Source of the DNA: Actinomycetales bacterium
GTDB taxonomy: Bacteria > Actinomycetota > Actinomycetes > Actinomycetales > Quadrisphaeraceae
Length of the DNA: 64,000 bases
Assembly: GCA_022701985.1 (NCBI GenBank)
Contig: JAKONK010000068.1
Span: forward strand, 1-64,000
Direction of reading: 5' to 3'
In this document: positions 1 through 8,300 of the stretch, piece after piece
How the letters are laid out: the number at the start of each line of letters is the position of its first letter
Numbering within the stretch: position 1 is the stretch's first letter
Translations under genes and position numbers: made by a program
Notes under the pieces: model-generated
Databases searched by the model: none
Seen by the model: the letters and a program-made list of their open reading frames with translations, nothing else
What the model was told of the DNA's origin: nothing

Positions 1-1321
1 TGCGGGTGAAGTCGCCCTCCAGGTGGTACGGCTTGCGCCGCTCGGTGAGCAGGAGCCGCAGCCCGCCGGTGCGCAGCACCACCTCGGTGCGGGCCACCGG
101 GTCGTCGGTGCAGACGTGCTCCACCACGGCGTCGACGGGCACCGGGGGCTGGTGCACGTCGTCCACCCGCGCACCGACCTCCAGCTGCACCCGGGCCCCG
201 ACGCCCGCGGCGGCCGCCGCCCGCGCCGCCCCGGCGTCGGGGACCGAGGCGTAGACGACCTCCAGCTGCCCCGAGGCGACCTCGGGGCGCTCCAGCAGGC
301 GCGCCAGCGTCCAGGTGGCGTCTCCGGTGCCGCCCGCGGTGGGGTTGTCACCGGAGTCGGAGACGAAGAAGGGCCGGACGCCGGCGGCAGCGCTCGCCGC
401 GGCGGCGTCGAGGCACTCGTCGAGGCTGCCGGTGGGGGCCACGAACGCGAACTCGTCGCGCACCGCCCACATCGCCCGGGCCAGCTCCTCCGCCCCCGCG
501 GTGACGGCGGCGGCGTCGTCGCCGGTGACCACCACGCACGCCGAGCTGCGGGGCAGGTCGGCCCAGGCGTAGCCGATCCAGATGCCGGCGTCGAGCACGC
601 CGTCGCGAGCCTCCACCTGCGGGACCAGGGCGTACAGGGACGCCGCCGGCTCCACGCGGGTGCTGGTCTTCTCCCCGGGCAGCAGCACCGGCACCTGGAT
701 GCGCGCCTTGATCGGGCGCAGCGGCACCTCGCCGCGCCGCGCCGCGAGCAGGCGGTCGACCAGGTTGGCCGCGGCCCGCTCCTTGGTCTCCTCGGCGTCC
801 TCGTGGGGGGCCATCCGGTAGCAGGTCAGCAGGTCGCAGGCCCGGGCGAGCAGCGGGGAGACGTTGCCGTGCAGGTCCATCCCGGTGCTGACCAGGGTGT
901 CCGGACCCACGAGGGCGCGGACGGCGGCGGCGAGCTCGCCCTCCGGGTCGTCGGTGCCGACCACGCTCATGGCGCCGTGGACGTCGAAGAGCACGCCGTC
1001 CAGCGGGCCGTCCTCGAGGGCCGCCCGCAGGCCGCCGAGCAGCACCCCGGTCATCTCCGCCCAGTCAGCCGCGGGCACGGGGGCGCCGGCGAAGGTGCGG
1101 TAGTGCGTCAGGCCGACCCAGTCGGCGGCCCCGCGCAGCGGCGTCCCGGGCGCCAACCAGGGGAGCGCCGCGAGCAGGTCCTCGCCGTCGCGGCGCACGA
1201 AGTCGCTGACGAGCGTGGCGCCGGGGGAGTGGGTGCTCGCCTCCAGGCTCGCGCCGAGGACGGCGATGCGGGGCCCGGGCGGAGCGGGGGCCGGGTTGGG
1301 GGGCGCGGTGCTGTCGGGCAC
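1..1321 (-). CDS. M81-family (MlrC-like) metallopeptidase, 3' end cut by window edge
   Basis: About 440 residues are visible, read from a GTG at 1321; the C-terminus lies before base 1. An AAGGAAG ribosome site sits about 7 nt upstream of the GTG. The family (microcystinase MlrC/DUF1485) is a two-domain zinc amidase-like protein. Visible signature segments are DVHGAM (about residues 113-118), DLHGNV (149-154) and PHED (172-175), which carry the expected metal-binding Asp/His residues, and SDSGDNPTAGG near residue 295 marks the start of the second domain. The usual family length is near 490, so only about 50 residues are missing. No signal peptide is seen, so it is probably cytoplasmic. It is divergent from the sugar-isomerase operon at 1562. 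The substrate cannot be deduced; most homologues are uncharacterised. Confidence 0.85.
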   Translation of the reverse strand, partial: MPDSTAPPNPAPAPPGPRIAVLGASLEASTHSPGATLVSDFVRRDGEDLLAALPWLAPGTPLRGAADWVGLTHYRTFAGAPVPAADWAEMTGVLLGGLRAALEDGPLDGVLFDVHGAMSVVGTDDPEGELAAAVRALVGPDTLVSTGMDLHGNVSPLLARACDLLTCYRMAPHEDAEETKERAAANLVDRLLAARRGEVPLRPIKARIQVPVLLPGEKTSTRVEPAASLYALVPQVEARDGVLDAGIWIGYAWADLPRSSACVVVTGDDAAAVTAGAEELARAMWAVRDEFAFVAPTGSLDECLDAAAASAAAGVRPFFVSDSGDNPTAGGTGDATWTLARLLERPEVASGQLEVVYASVPDAGAARAAAAAGVGARVQLEVGARVDDVHQPPVPVDAVVEHVCTDDPVARTEVVLRTGGLRLLLTERRKPYHLEGDFTR

Positions 1322-1444
1322 GGGACTTCCTTCGACGGGGCGGGTCGCGGGGAGTCCTCGGGGCGCGCTGCGCTGCGCGCCCCGAGGCCTCCCCGTCGCG
1401 GTGTGGGCGTCATCCACGCACGTCCCCGCGGCGCGGCGCCACGG

Positions 1445-1462
1445 CCGAAGGTTGCACTTCGG
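1445..1462. promoter_or_regulatory. Inverted repeat between divergent genes, possible operator
   Basis: CCGAAG (1445-1450) and CTTCGG (1457-1462) form a perfect 6-bp inverted repeat around the spacer gttgca. It lies in the 240-bp divergent gap between the MlrC-like gene and the isomerase gene, followed by an A/T-rich patch (ggttaattcg) that stands out in this GC-rich DNA. That position suits a regulator site for one or both units. This is an inference from symmetry and location only. Confidence 0.35.
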
Positions 1463-1491
1463 TTAATTCGCGACTGGCCGATCGCCACCCC

Positions 1492-1522
1492 TTGGCGCTG
1501 GGTGCCCGACCGCCCCTAGCGT
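1492..1522 (+). promoter_or_regulatory. Candidate promoter of the isomerase/oxidoreductase operon
   Basis: A TTGGCG (-35-like, 1492-1497) and a TAGCGT (-10-like, 1517-1522) are separated by 19 nt. This is slightly long but acceptable for an actinobacterial housekeeping promoter. The start codon at 1562 is about 40 nt downstream, with GGAGG at 1549-1553. Confidence 0.35.
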
Positions 1523-1561
1523 CGCGGCACGCCACACCCCGATCCGACGGAGGACCGCACC

Positions 1562-2452
1562 GTGCAGCTCGGCGTCAGCTCCTACAGCTATGCCTCGACC
1601 ATCGCCGCCGGGGGTCTCGACCTGCTCGGCGTCGTCGACAGGGTCGCCGCCTCCGGCGCGGACCACCTCGAGATCGCCCAGGCCGGCGCCGGCGCGCCCG
1701 ACCTCCCCGACGACCTCGCCCTCACCGACGCGATCGCCGCCCGCGCCGCCGAGCGCGGCCTGCCCCTCACCAGCTACGTCATCGCCGCCGACTTCCGCTC
1801 CGCGCACGAGGCCGGTGACCTGGAGTCCGAGGTCCAGCGGGTGTTCGGCCACCTCGAGGCGGCCCGCCGCCTGGGGGTGGCGCGCGTCCGGCACGACGTC
1901 GTCGCGTGGGCGTGGCGCGCCTCGTCCGACGCGGAGGCCCGCGAGGTGGCCGAGCTGGTGGTGGGTCCGTGCCAGCGCGTCGCCGACCGCGCCGCCGAGC
2001 TGGGGCTGGCGACCATGGTCGAGAACCACGGCTTCTTCATGAACGACCCGGCCCGCGTGCAGGCCCTGGTGGCGGCCGTCGAGCGGCCGAACTTCTCCAC
2101 GCTGGTCGACGTCGGCAACTTCCTCTGCGTCGACGCCGAGCCGCTGGCCGCCGTGCGCACCAGCCTGCCGACGGCGTCGGTGGTGCACCTGAAGGACTTC
2201 CGCGTGAGGCCGCAGCTGGAGCCGCCGGGTGACCCAGCGGCGCAGGGCTGGCTCCGCACGCTGGGCGGCGCGGGCCTGCTCGGCTCGGTGGTCGGTGAGG
2301 GCGACCTGCCGCTGGCCGCGATCGTCCGCGAGGTGCGGGCCTCCGGCTTCGACGGCCCGGTGACCATCGAGTTCGAGGGTCCCGAGGACGACGACGCCGC
2401 GGTGGCGGCCGGCCTGGCGCACGCCCGCCAGCTCTGGGCGGAGGCCGCGTGA
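1562..2452 (+). CDS. Sugar phosphate isomerase/epimerase (xylose-isomerase-like TIM barrel)
   Basis: The protein has 296 residues and starts at GTG 1562 with GGAGG 8 nt upstream. It has the AP-endonuclease-2/xylose-isomerase-like TIM-barrel pattern: the N-terminus QLGVSSYSY is typical of strand 1, and metal/substrate segments are ENHG (154-157), DVGN (183-186), HLKD (209-212) and a C-terminal EFEG near 275. In this family the Glu, Asp, His and Glu ligands hold a divalent metal for isomerisation or epimerisation of a sugar or cyclitol. The stop overlaps the start of the next gene (TGATG), so it is co-translated with a Gfo/Idh/MocA oxidoreductase. That pairing is common in inositol or unusual-sugar catabolism. 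The exact substrate is unknown. Confidence 0.88.
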   Translation: MQLGVSSYSYASTIAAGGLDLLGVVDRVAASGADHLEIAQAGAGAPDLPDDLALTDAIAARAAERGLPLTSYVIAADFRSAHEAGDLESEVQRVFGHLEAARRLGVARVRHDVVAWAWRASSDAEAREVAELVVGPCQRVADRAAELGLATMVENHGFFMNDPARVQALVAAVERPNFSTLVDVGNFLCVDAEPLAAVRTSLPTASVVHLKDFRVRPQLEPPGDPAAQGWLRTLGGAGLLGSVVGEGDLPLAAIVREVRASGFDGPVTIEFEGPEDDDAAVAAGLAHARQLWAEAA

Positions 2453-3558
2453 TGGCCGCCCAGACCCCTCCTGCGAGCACCGGGGCGCCGCTGGGCGTCG
2501 GCGTCGTCGGCGGCGGCTCCATCGCCGAGTGGCACCTGAGCTCGTACGCGCGCAACCCCGGCGCGCGCATCGTCGCGGTCGCCGACGTCGACCTGGCCCG
2601 GGCGACGGCGCGCGCCGCGGAGTACAGCGCGCTGAGCCCGGGCTCGGAGCCGGTGAGGGCGTACGGCTCGCACACCGAGCTGCTGGCCGACGCCGAGGTC
2701 GAGGCCGTGTCGGTCTGCACCCGCAACGACACGCATTCGCCGATCGCCGTCGACGTCCTCGCCTCGGGCCGCAGCGCGCTGGTCGAGAAGCCCATGGCCC
2801 GCACGGTGGCCGAGGCGGAGGCGATCGTGGCCGCCGAGGCGGCGTCGGACGGCGTGGTGCAGGTCGGGTACGTGCGGCGCTGGTCACCGAACGCCCAGGT
2901 GCTGAAGACCTTCGCCGACGCCGGTGACCTGGGCGCCGTCTACTACGCGAAGGCCACCTGCCTGCGCCAGGCCGGCAACCCCGGCGGCTGGTTCGCCGAC
3001 CGCTCGGTCTCCGGCGGGGGCCCGCTGATCGACGTGGGCGTCCACTTCCTCGACCTGGCCTGGTGGTTCATGGGGGCGCCGAGGGCCGTGGCGGTCAGCG
3101 GCTACACCTCCGACCGGCTCGGCAACCGCGGCAACATCGAGTCGCTGACCCGGTGGAAGTCCGCCGACTACGACGTCTCGAGGAACTCCGTGGAGGACCT
3201 CGCCGGCGCGGTGGTCCGCTTCGAGGGCGGCGCGGTGCTCCACCTCGACGTCTCGTACTCCCTGCACGGGCGCCCGCAGGTCGGGCTCGCCCTGTTCGGT
3301 GAGCGCGGCGGGGCGGAGCTCGAGCCGGCGCTCACGCTCTTCACCGAGCAGCACGACACGATCACCGAGGTGGTGCCGCACGTCGACAGCCGCAGCTTCG
3401 ACATCGTGCCGGCGTTCCAGAACGAGATCGACGGGTTCGTGCGGGCCGCCCGCGGGCTGGAGCCGTCGGTGGCCCCGGCGACGCACGGCCTGGAGATGAC
3501 GAAGATCGTGACCGCGGTCTACGAGTCCGCCGCGAGGGGCGCCGAGATCACCCTCTAG
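2452..3558 (+). CDS. Gfo/Idh/MocA-family NAD(P)-dependent oxidoreductase
   Basis: The protein has 368 residues from ATG 2452, sharing one base with the stop of the isomerase gene; a GTG at 2449 is an alternative start. The Rossmann motif GVVGGGSIAEWH (about 18-28) binds NAD(P). The family signature EKPMA (112-116) carries the catalytic-site Lys. DVGVHFLDLAWW (about 193-204) carries the Asp/His pair used in hydride transfer in inositol dehydrogenase relatives. The length is normal for the family. It probably oxidises a sugar or cyclitol that the upstream isomerase prepares or consumes. Eight bases after the TAG stop comes a GTGATCATGG repeat. Confidence 0.92.
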   Translation: MAAQTPPASTGAPLGVGVVGGGSIAEWHLSSYARNPGARIVAVADVDLARATARAAEYSALSPGSEPVRAYGSHTELLADAEVEAVSVCTRNDTHSPIAVDVLASGRSALVEKPMARTVAEAEAIVAAEAASDGVVQVGYVRRWSPNAQVLKTFADAGDLGAVYYAKATCLRQAGNPGGWFADRSVSGGGPLIDVGVHFLDLAWWFMGAPRAVAVSGYTSDRLGNRGNIESLTRWKSADYDVSRNSVEDLAGAVVRFEGGAVLHLDVSYSLHGRPQVGLALFGERGGAELEPALTLFTEQHDTITEVVPHVDSRSFDIVPAFQNEIDGFVRAARGLEPSVAPATHGLEMTKIVTAVYESAARGAEITL

Positions 3559-3566
3559 CCCCCCGC

Positions 3567-3584
3567 GTGATCATGGACCTCCGG
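3567..3584 (+). repeat. GTGATCATGGACCTCCGG repeat, copy 1 of an inverted pair
   Basis: This 18-bp sequence is the exact reverse complement of 4093-4110, so the two copies flank the ridA-like gene as a perfect inverted pair 544 bp apart. It begins 8 bp after the stop of the Gfo/Idh gene and has the same orientation as that gene. Confidence 0.8.
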
Positions 3585-3598
3585 AGCACCTCCAGGCC

Positions 3599-3610
3599 GT
3601 GATCATGGAC
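3599..3610 (+). repeat. GTGATCATGGAC, partial direct copy
   Basis: This is a 12-bp direct repeat of the left part of 3567-3584, 32 bp downstream in the same orientation. The bases after it (ttcc) diverge from copy 1. Confidence 0.75.
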
Positions 3611-3645
3611 TTCCCGAACACCGCGGCGCCCTGGCCGTCGTCAGC

Positions 3646-4050
3646 TCAGGCGATGACGGCCAGGGCGTCGATCTCCACCAGCATCTCCTCGCGCGGCAGC
3701 TCGACCATCACCGTGGTCCGCGCGGGCAGCACGCCGCCGCGGACCCGGCGGGTCACGAACGCCTCGTAGGCGTCGTTCATCGCCGCGAAGTGCGCGCGGG
3801 TCGTCAGGTAGACGCGCAGCACCACGACGTCGTCGAACGTGGCGCCGCCCGCGGCGAGCACGGCCTCGACGTTGAGGAGCGTCCGCTCGACCTGCGCGGC
3901 GACGTCGCCCGGGTGCAGGTACTCGCCCGTCCTCGGGTCCACCGGACCCTGGCCGGAGACCTGGACGATGTTCCCGGCGCGCACCCCCTGGGAGAAGGAG
4001 TGGGCGGCGGCCGGGGCGTCGGCGGTGGTGAGGCCGGTGCGCTTCGTCAT
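3646..4050 (-). CDS. RidA-family enamine/imine deaminase
   Basis: The protein has 134 residues from ATG 4050, the normal length for the YjgF/YER057c/UK114 fold. The C-terminal block PARTTVMVELPREEMLVEI contains the Arg and Glu that contact the carboxylate and activate water in RidA. The start of the family core (HSFSQGVRAGNIVQVSGQGP) is also clear. RidA proteins hydrolyse reactive 2-imino acids released by PLP enzymes. A DSD1-type PLP enzyme lies two genes upstream on the same strand, so a role in removing its imine product is a reasonable inference. It is separated from the deacylase gene by 56 bp that contain one arm of the GTGATC repeat. No strong ribosome site is visible. Confidence 0.9.
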   Translation of the reverse strand: MTKRTGLTTADAPAAAHSFSQGVRAGNIVQVSGQGPVDPRTGEYLHPGDVAAQVERTLLNVEAVLAAGGATFDDVVVLRVYLTTRAHFAAMNDAYEAFVTRRVRGGVLPARTTVMVELPREEMLVEIDALAVIA

Positions 4051-4092
4051 GCCGACCGATCCTGCCCCCGCCGGCTGCGGTGGGAAAGTGCA

Positions 4093-4110
4093 CCGGAGGT
4101 CCATGATCAC
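4093..4110 (-). repeat. GTGATCATGGACCTCCGG repeat, inverted copy
   Basis: Read on the minus strand this is identical over 18 bp to 3567-3584. It overlaps the TGA stop of the deacylase gene (4107-4109), so again the repeat sits at the 3' end of a gene in that gene's own orientation. Confidence 0.8.
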
Positions 4111-5768
4111 GGACGGTGGGGGAGGAGGGGGCGCAGGGAGCGGCCGGGGGTCGCCCCGGTGCGGGCCCCGTCGGTGACCAGCGGCACGCCCGCCACCCAC
4201 ACGTGCGGGATCCCGCGGGGCGGGCGCCGCGGCTCGTCGAAGGTCGCGCCCTCGACGGCGGCCGGGTCGAACAGCACCAGGTCGGCCACGGCCCCGACCC
4301 GCAGGACGCCCCGCGCCCCCGGGCCGGGTCCCGCCAGGCCCAGCCTCCGCGCCGGCCTCAGCGTCATCCGCAGCACCGCCTCCTCCAGCGACAGGAGTCC
4401 CTCGCGCACGCAGGGCCCCAGCAGGTGCGCGAAGGCGCCCCACGCCCTGGGGTGCGGTCGGGCGCCGACGAGCAGCCCGTCGCTGCCGACGGCGTGGTGG
4501 CGCGACGCGACCACCTCCCGCACGTTGGCGGCGTCGCCGACGTGCTGCAGCACGGTGGTGCCGAGCCGGTCGCGGACCAGCAGGTCGACGGCGACGGCGA
4601 ACGGCGTGCGCCCCTCCCGCTGCGCCAGCTCAGCGACGGTGGCGCCCACCGCGGCCGCCAGCCACGGGTCGCCGGCCGTGGCGACCCCGCTGACCTGCAC
4701 TGACGCCCAGTCGACCGGGACGCCGTGGCAGCCGTCGGCGCCCTGCACCTCGAGGTCGTGGCGCAGGCGCACCAGCTCCTCGCCGTCGCGCGGCCGGCCG
4801 AGCCGGGCCAGCAGGGCCTCCGGGCCCCCGGCCGCGGCCCAGCTGGGCAGCAGCGCCGCGAGCGTCGTGGAGCCGGGCAGGTAGGGGTAGCTGTCGAGGG
4901 TGACGTCCTGCCCGGCGGCGACCGCGGCGTCGACCAGGGCCAGCAGCTCGCCGGCGCGCCCGCGGTTCACGGGGAAGTTCATCGTCGCGTGCGTCAGGTG
5001 CACCGCCGCCCCGCTGCGCCACCCGACCTCGAGGGCCTCGGCGTACGCCTCCAGCGCCCCGGCCCCGTAGGAGCGGGTGTGCGGCGCCCAGTACCCGCCC
5101 GCCGCGGCGACCTCCTCGCACAGCGCAGCCAGCTCGTCGGTCGAGGCGTGCATCCCGGGGGTGTAGGTCAGCCCGCTCGACATCCCGACCGCGCCCTGCG
5201 CCATCCCCTCGCGCACGAGCGCCCGCATCGCGGCCAGCTCCGCCGGGGTGGCCGGGCGGTCCTCGGCCCCCACGACGAGCAGCCGGACGGTCCCCTGCGG
5301 CACGAGGTAGCAGGCGTTCACCGCGGTCCCGGCGTCGATCCGGTCCAGGTACCCGCCGACGTCGCGCCAGGTCACCAGCCCCGGCGGCAGCCGCCCGTTC
5401 CACCCCGCGAGCTGGACGTCGAGGACGGCGAGCGCGGCGTCGTCCACCGGCGCGTACGAGAGGCCGTCCTGCCCCAGCACCTCGGTGGTGACGCCCTGCA
5501 GCGCGCGCGAGAGGTGCTCCGGGTCGGTCAGGACGGCGAGGTCGGAGTGCGCGTGCAGGTCGACGAACCCCGGGCAGAGCGCCAGGCCGCCCGCGTCGAG
5601 CACCCGCGCTCCGGCCGGCACGAGGTGCGCGGGGACCTCACCCAGCGCCCGGAGCACGCCGCCGCTGACCAGCGCGTCCCCGCGGCGGGCGGGGGCGCCG
5701 GTGCCGTCGACCAGCAGCGCACCCCGCACCAGCAGGTCGGGGCTCCCCGCGCTGCGCGAGGGGGTCAC
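4107..5768 (-). CDS. N-acyl-D-amino-acid deacylase (D-aminoacylase family amidohydrolase)
   Basis: The protein has 553 residues. The GTG start at 5768 overlaps the stop of the upstream PLP-enzyme gene by 4 nt (GTGA), which I preferred over much longer upstream readings that would run through that gene. The amidohydrolase metal motif PGFVDLHAHSDL (HxH at 72-74) is clear, followed by a deacylase-like core with MSSGLTYTPGMHAS and the C-terminal urease-fold strand (GAVADLVLFDP). Family members hydrolyse N-acyl-D-amino acids to free D-amino acids. With a D-amino-acid-type PLP enzyme and RidA on the same strand, the unit reads as a D-amino-acid or acyl-D-amino-acid degradation pathway. It is cytoplasmic. 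Confidence 0.9.
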   Translation of the reverse strand: MTPSRSAGSPDLLVRGALLVDGTGAPARRGDALVSGGVLRALGEVPAHLVPAGARVLDAGGLALCPGFVDLHAHSDLAVLTDPEHLSRALQGVTTEVLGQDGLSYAPVDDAALAVLDVQLAGWNGRLPPGLVTWRDVGGYLDRIDAGTAVNACYLVPQGTVRLLVVGAEDRPATPAELAAMRALVREGMAQGAVGMSSGLTYTPGMHASTDELAALCEEVAAAGGYWAPHTRSYGAGALEAYAEALEVGWRSGAAVHLTHATMNFPVNRGRAGELLALVDAAVAAGQDVTLDSYPYLPGSTTLAALLPSWAAAGGPEALLARLGRPRDGEELVRLRHDLEVQGADGCHGVPVDWASVQVSGVATAGDPWLAAAVGATVAELAQREGRTPFAVAVDLLVRDRLGTTVLQHVGDAANVREVVASRHHAVGSDGLLVGARPHPRAWGAFAHLLGPCVREGLLSLEEAVLRMTLRPARRLGLAGPGPGARGVLRVGAVADLVLFDPAAVEGATFDEPRRPPRGIPHVWVAGVPLVTDGARTGATPGRSLRPLLPHRP

Positions 5769-7123
5769 CCGAAGACCGTCCGCAGCAGGTCGACCACCTG
5801 CGGCTGGGGGAGGGACGCGTCGTCGACGACCGGGACGAGCCCCCACTTGTCGAAGGCGGTGCACGGGTGCGACAGCCCCAGCTGCAGCACGTCGCCGACC
5901 GCGAGGTGCTGGGCCCCCCGGGCCCCGGGGGCCAGGCGCACGAAGGCGTGCTGGTCGTTCACCGCGGTGACGACGGCGCCGCCGGGCTCCAGCGGCTCCG
6001 CCGGACCGCGGCCGCCGGGGCGCCGGGCGCGCACCACGGGCAGGCCCTCGTCGAAGGGGAGGTCGCGCCGCCCGGCGTCGAGCAGCGCCAGCCCCGGCTC
6101 GGGACGGGAGATGACGCGCGCCCAGGCGTGCAGCCCGGCCCGCAGCGCCGGGCCCGTGCCCCGGGTGGCGGGCGTGATGCCCGCGTAGAAGCCGTCGTCG
6201 TGGGCCGCGCTGGCGCCGGCGCGGACCACCACGCGCACCGCGGGGCCGCGCCGCCCGGCGGGGTCGTGCAGGGCGGCCAGCTCCTCGGCGACGACGTCGA
6301 AGTAGGCGCTGCCGCCGGCGGACACGACGGCCGCGCCGCCCGGGGCGTCCCGCAGGTCGTCCAGCAGCCCGAGCGCGAGCAGCTCCTCGTGCAGCGAGCG
6401 CAGGTCGCGCAGCCACCCGCGGACCGCGGTCATCGAGGCGGGGGAGGCGTCGTGGGCGAGCGCCCCCTCGTACCCCGCGACCCCGGCCAGCCGCAGGCCC
6501 GGCGCGGCTGCGGCGGCGCGCGCGACGCCCAGCGCCGCCGCCGCGGACCGCGCGCCCGTGCGGGCCCCGGGCGCCCCCAGCTCGACGAGCACGTCGAGCG
6601 GCCGGGTCCGCTCCGGGTCCCCTCCCGTGCGGGCCAGGCCCTCGGCGCGCGCCGCCGCGGTCGCGGCCACGACGTCCTCGCCGTCCACCCACGCCAGCAC
6701 CCGCGCGTCCGGTGAGCGGGCGACCAGGCCGTGCACGTCGGCGTCGAGCAGGGGACCCGCCACCAGCGCCCGCGGCACGCCGGCGTCGAGCGCCACGGCC
6801 AGCTGCCACGGCGTGGCCACCGTGATCGCCCAGGAGCCCGCCGCGAGCTGGGCCCGCCACAGCGCCGGCGCCATGCTCGTCTTGCCGTGGGGCGCGAGGT
6901 CGACGCCGGCGCCGCCGGCCCACCCGGCCATCGCCGCGAGGTTGGCGGTCACCGCCGCGGCGTCCAGCGTCATCACGGGGGTCGGCAGGTCGGCCAGGCG
7001 GGGACCCGTGGCGACCCACCCGGCGCCGTCCAGCCCCCAGGCGCCGACCGGCACCGCCTTGGCCCACGGCCCGAGGGTCCCGGTGGTGGCCGCGTCGAAC
7101 GCGGACCGCGCGGGTGCGCTCAC
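5765..7123 (-). CDS. DSD1-type PLP enzyme (D-threonine aldolase / amino acid deaminase family)
   Basis: The protein has 452 residues from GTG 7123, with 4-nt overlaps at both ends. It belongs to the fold-III (alanine-racemase-like) D-serine dehydratase/D-threonine aldolase family. The PLP lysine is in APHGKTS (Lys81), after the usual strand motif TPVMTLD (about 48-54). Near the C-terminus HPCTAFDKW (about 425-433) carries the His and Cys that bind the metal cofactor in this family. These residues are all intact. The reaction is likely cleavage or deamination of a hydroxy-D-amino acid. Its place between a deacylase and a lactonase-like gene supports a D-amino-acid catabolic role; the exact substrate is not readable. 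Confidence 0.88.
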   Translation of the reverse strand: MSAPARSAFDAATTGTLGPWAKAVPVGAWGLDGAGWVATGPRLADLPTPVMTLDAAAVTANLAAMAGWAGGAGVDLAPHGKTSMAPALWRAQLAAGSWAITVATPWQLAVALDAGVPRALVAGPLLDADVHGLVARSPDARVLAWVDGEDVVAATAAARAEGLARTGGDPERTRPLDVLVELGAPGARTGARSAAAALGVARAAAAAPGLRLAGVAGYEGALAHDASPASMTAVRGWLRDLRSLHEELLALGLLDDLRDAPGGAAVVSAGGSAYFDVVAEELAALHDPAGRRGPAVRVVVRAGASAAHDDGFYAGITPATRGTGPALRAGLHAWARVISRPEPGLALLDAGRRDLPFDEGLPVVRARRPGGRGPAEPLEPGGAVVTAVNDQHAFVRLAPGARGAQHLAVGDVLQLGLSHPCTAFDKWGLVPVVDDASLPQPQVVDLLRTVFG

Positions 7124-8262
7124 AGCGGCAGCACCACCGTCGGGGAGCCCGTGCGCAGCGCGCTCCAGGCGACCACCCGCGGCCCGCCCCCGGCGTCGTC
7201 GAGCGCCAGCTCGAGGTGGAGCACCAGGTCGGAGTCCTGCGCGCTGACGTACGCGTGGCGTCCGACGACGGCCACGTGCCGCGGGTTCCGCGCCTGCGGG
7301 CGGTCGCCGGTGGCGGAGCCGCCGGCCAGCGGGACGTCGACGACCCGGCCGCCGCGGTGCACCGCGAGCACGTCGAGACCGCGGACCGCCACGAGCAGCG
7401 CGTCGTCGAGGGCGGCCACCTCGGAGGGCTGGGGCGCCGACCCCGCCGACCCCTCCGGTGGACCGGCGGGAGGCGGGGCGGCCGCCTGCGCGGGCACCGA
7501 CCGCAGCCCGCCGAGGCGCCCGCCGCTGGTGGGGGCCGTCAGCAGCGTGGAGCTCAGCTCTCCGGAGAGGTGCAGCAGGTCGCCTCCGGGGTGCCGGCGC
7601 ACGAGCGCCGTGCGCGGGCCGCTCCCCGGGGGAGCGGCCACCACCTGCACCGGGTCCGGGTCGAGCCGGGCAGGGGCTCCGCCGGCGTCGAGGACGACGG
7701 CGTGGACGCGCAGCTCGTCGGTGCCCAGGTCGGCGACGACGACGTGCCCGTCGTCGAGGAACGCCGCCGAGTGCGGGTGGGGGCCCTCCTGGCGGTCGGG
7801 CCGCGGGCCGGAGCCGCGGGGCTCCACCACCTGCACCAGCCGCTGCGCGACCCCGCCCTCGGCGGCGACCACACCGGTGGTGCCCCCGTAGTCGCTGACG
7901 ACGAGCAGGCGGCCGCTCGGGTGCACCGCCACGTGGCACGGGTGGGCGCCGCCGGTCGGCACCCGGGCGAGCTGCTCACCGCCGGGAGCGATGCCCCGGG
8001 AGGCGTCGCCGCGCCGCACGCGCCAGGTCGACAGCACCCCGTCGGGCAGCTCGTGCGCCGCGTGGAGCAGCACCTCCGCGGCCGCCGGTGCCGCCGGGAC
8101 GCCCCCACCCGCGAGGGCGAGGTAGGACGGCGACGCCGCGGGGAGCGCCACCGCGTCCGCTCCGAGGCGCCCGCTGCCGGGGTCGCGGGCTACCAGGGCG
8201 ATCCCGCTGCCGCGTCCGCCGGTGGCAGAGGTGTACGAGCCGACGGCGAGGAGGTCGCTCAT
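7120..8262 (-). CDS. Lactonase-family seven-bladed beta-propeller protein (6-phosphogluconolactonase-like)
   Basis: The protein has 380 residues from ATG 8262 and is the first gene of the D-amino-acid operon. It shows the lactonase (Pgl/YbhE) pattern: LLAVGSYTS at the N-terminus and repeated blade segments such as HPCHVAVHPSGRLLVVSDYG and HPHSAAFLDDGHVVVADLG that carry the conserved His and Asp residues. Known members hydrolyse 6-phosphogluconolactone or muconolactone-type esters. Finding it joined by overlap to amino acid genes is unusual and suggests a different lactone substrate. No export signal is seen. No strong ribosome site precedes the ATG, so the transcript may be nearly leaderless. 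Confidence 0.82.
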   Translation of the reverse strand: MSDLLAVGSYTSATGGRGSGIALVARDPGSGRLGADAVALPAASPSYLALAGGGVPAAPAAAEVLLHAAHELPDGVLSTWRVRRGDASRGIAPGGEQLARVPTGGAHPCHVAVHPSGRLLVVSDYGGTTGVVAAEGGVAQRLVQVVEPRGSGPRPDRQEGPHPHSAAFLDDGHVVVADLGTDELRVHAVVLDAGGAPARLDPDPVQVVAAPPGSGPRTALVRRHPGGDLLHLSGELSSTLLTAPTSGGRLGGLRSVPAQAAAPPPAGPPEGSAGSAPQPSEVAALDDALLVAVRGLDVLAVHRGGRVVDVPLAGGSATGDRPQARNPRHVAVVGRHAYVSAQDSDLVLHLELALDDAGGGPRVVAWSALRTGSPTVVLPL

Positions 8263-8300
8263 CCCGGGAGCCTAGGACGGCCCCCCGGGGCTCCGGGGCC

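Noticed and set aside
5765-7939. Very long minus-strand frames joining the PLP enzyme and deacylase to upstream sequence
   Set aside because: The family domains begin only after the overlapping GTGA starts at 7123 and 5768. The extra N-terminal parts are Arg/Pro-rich readings of the neighbouring gene in another frame, so no fusion is claimed.
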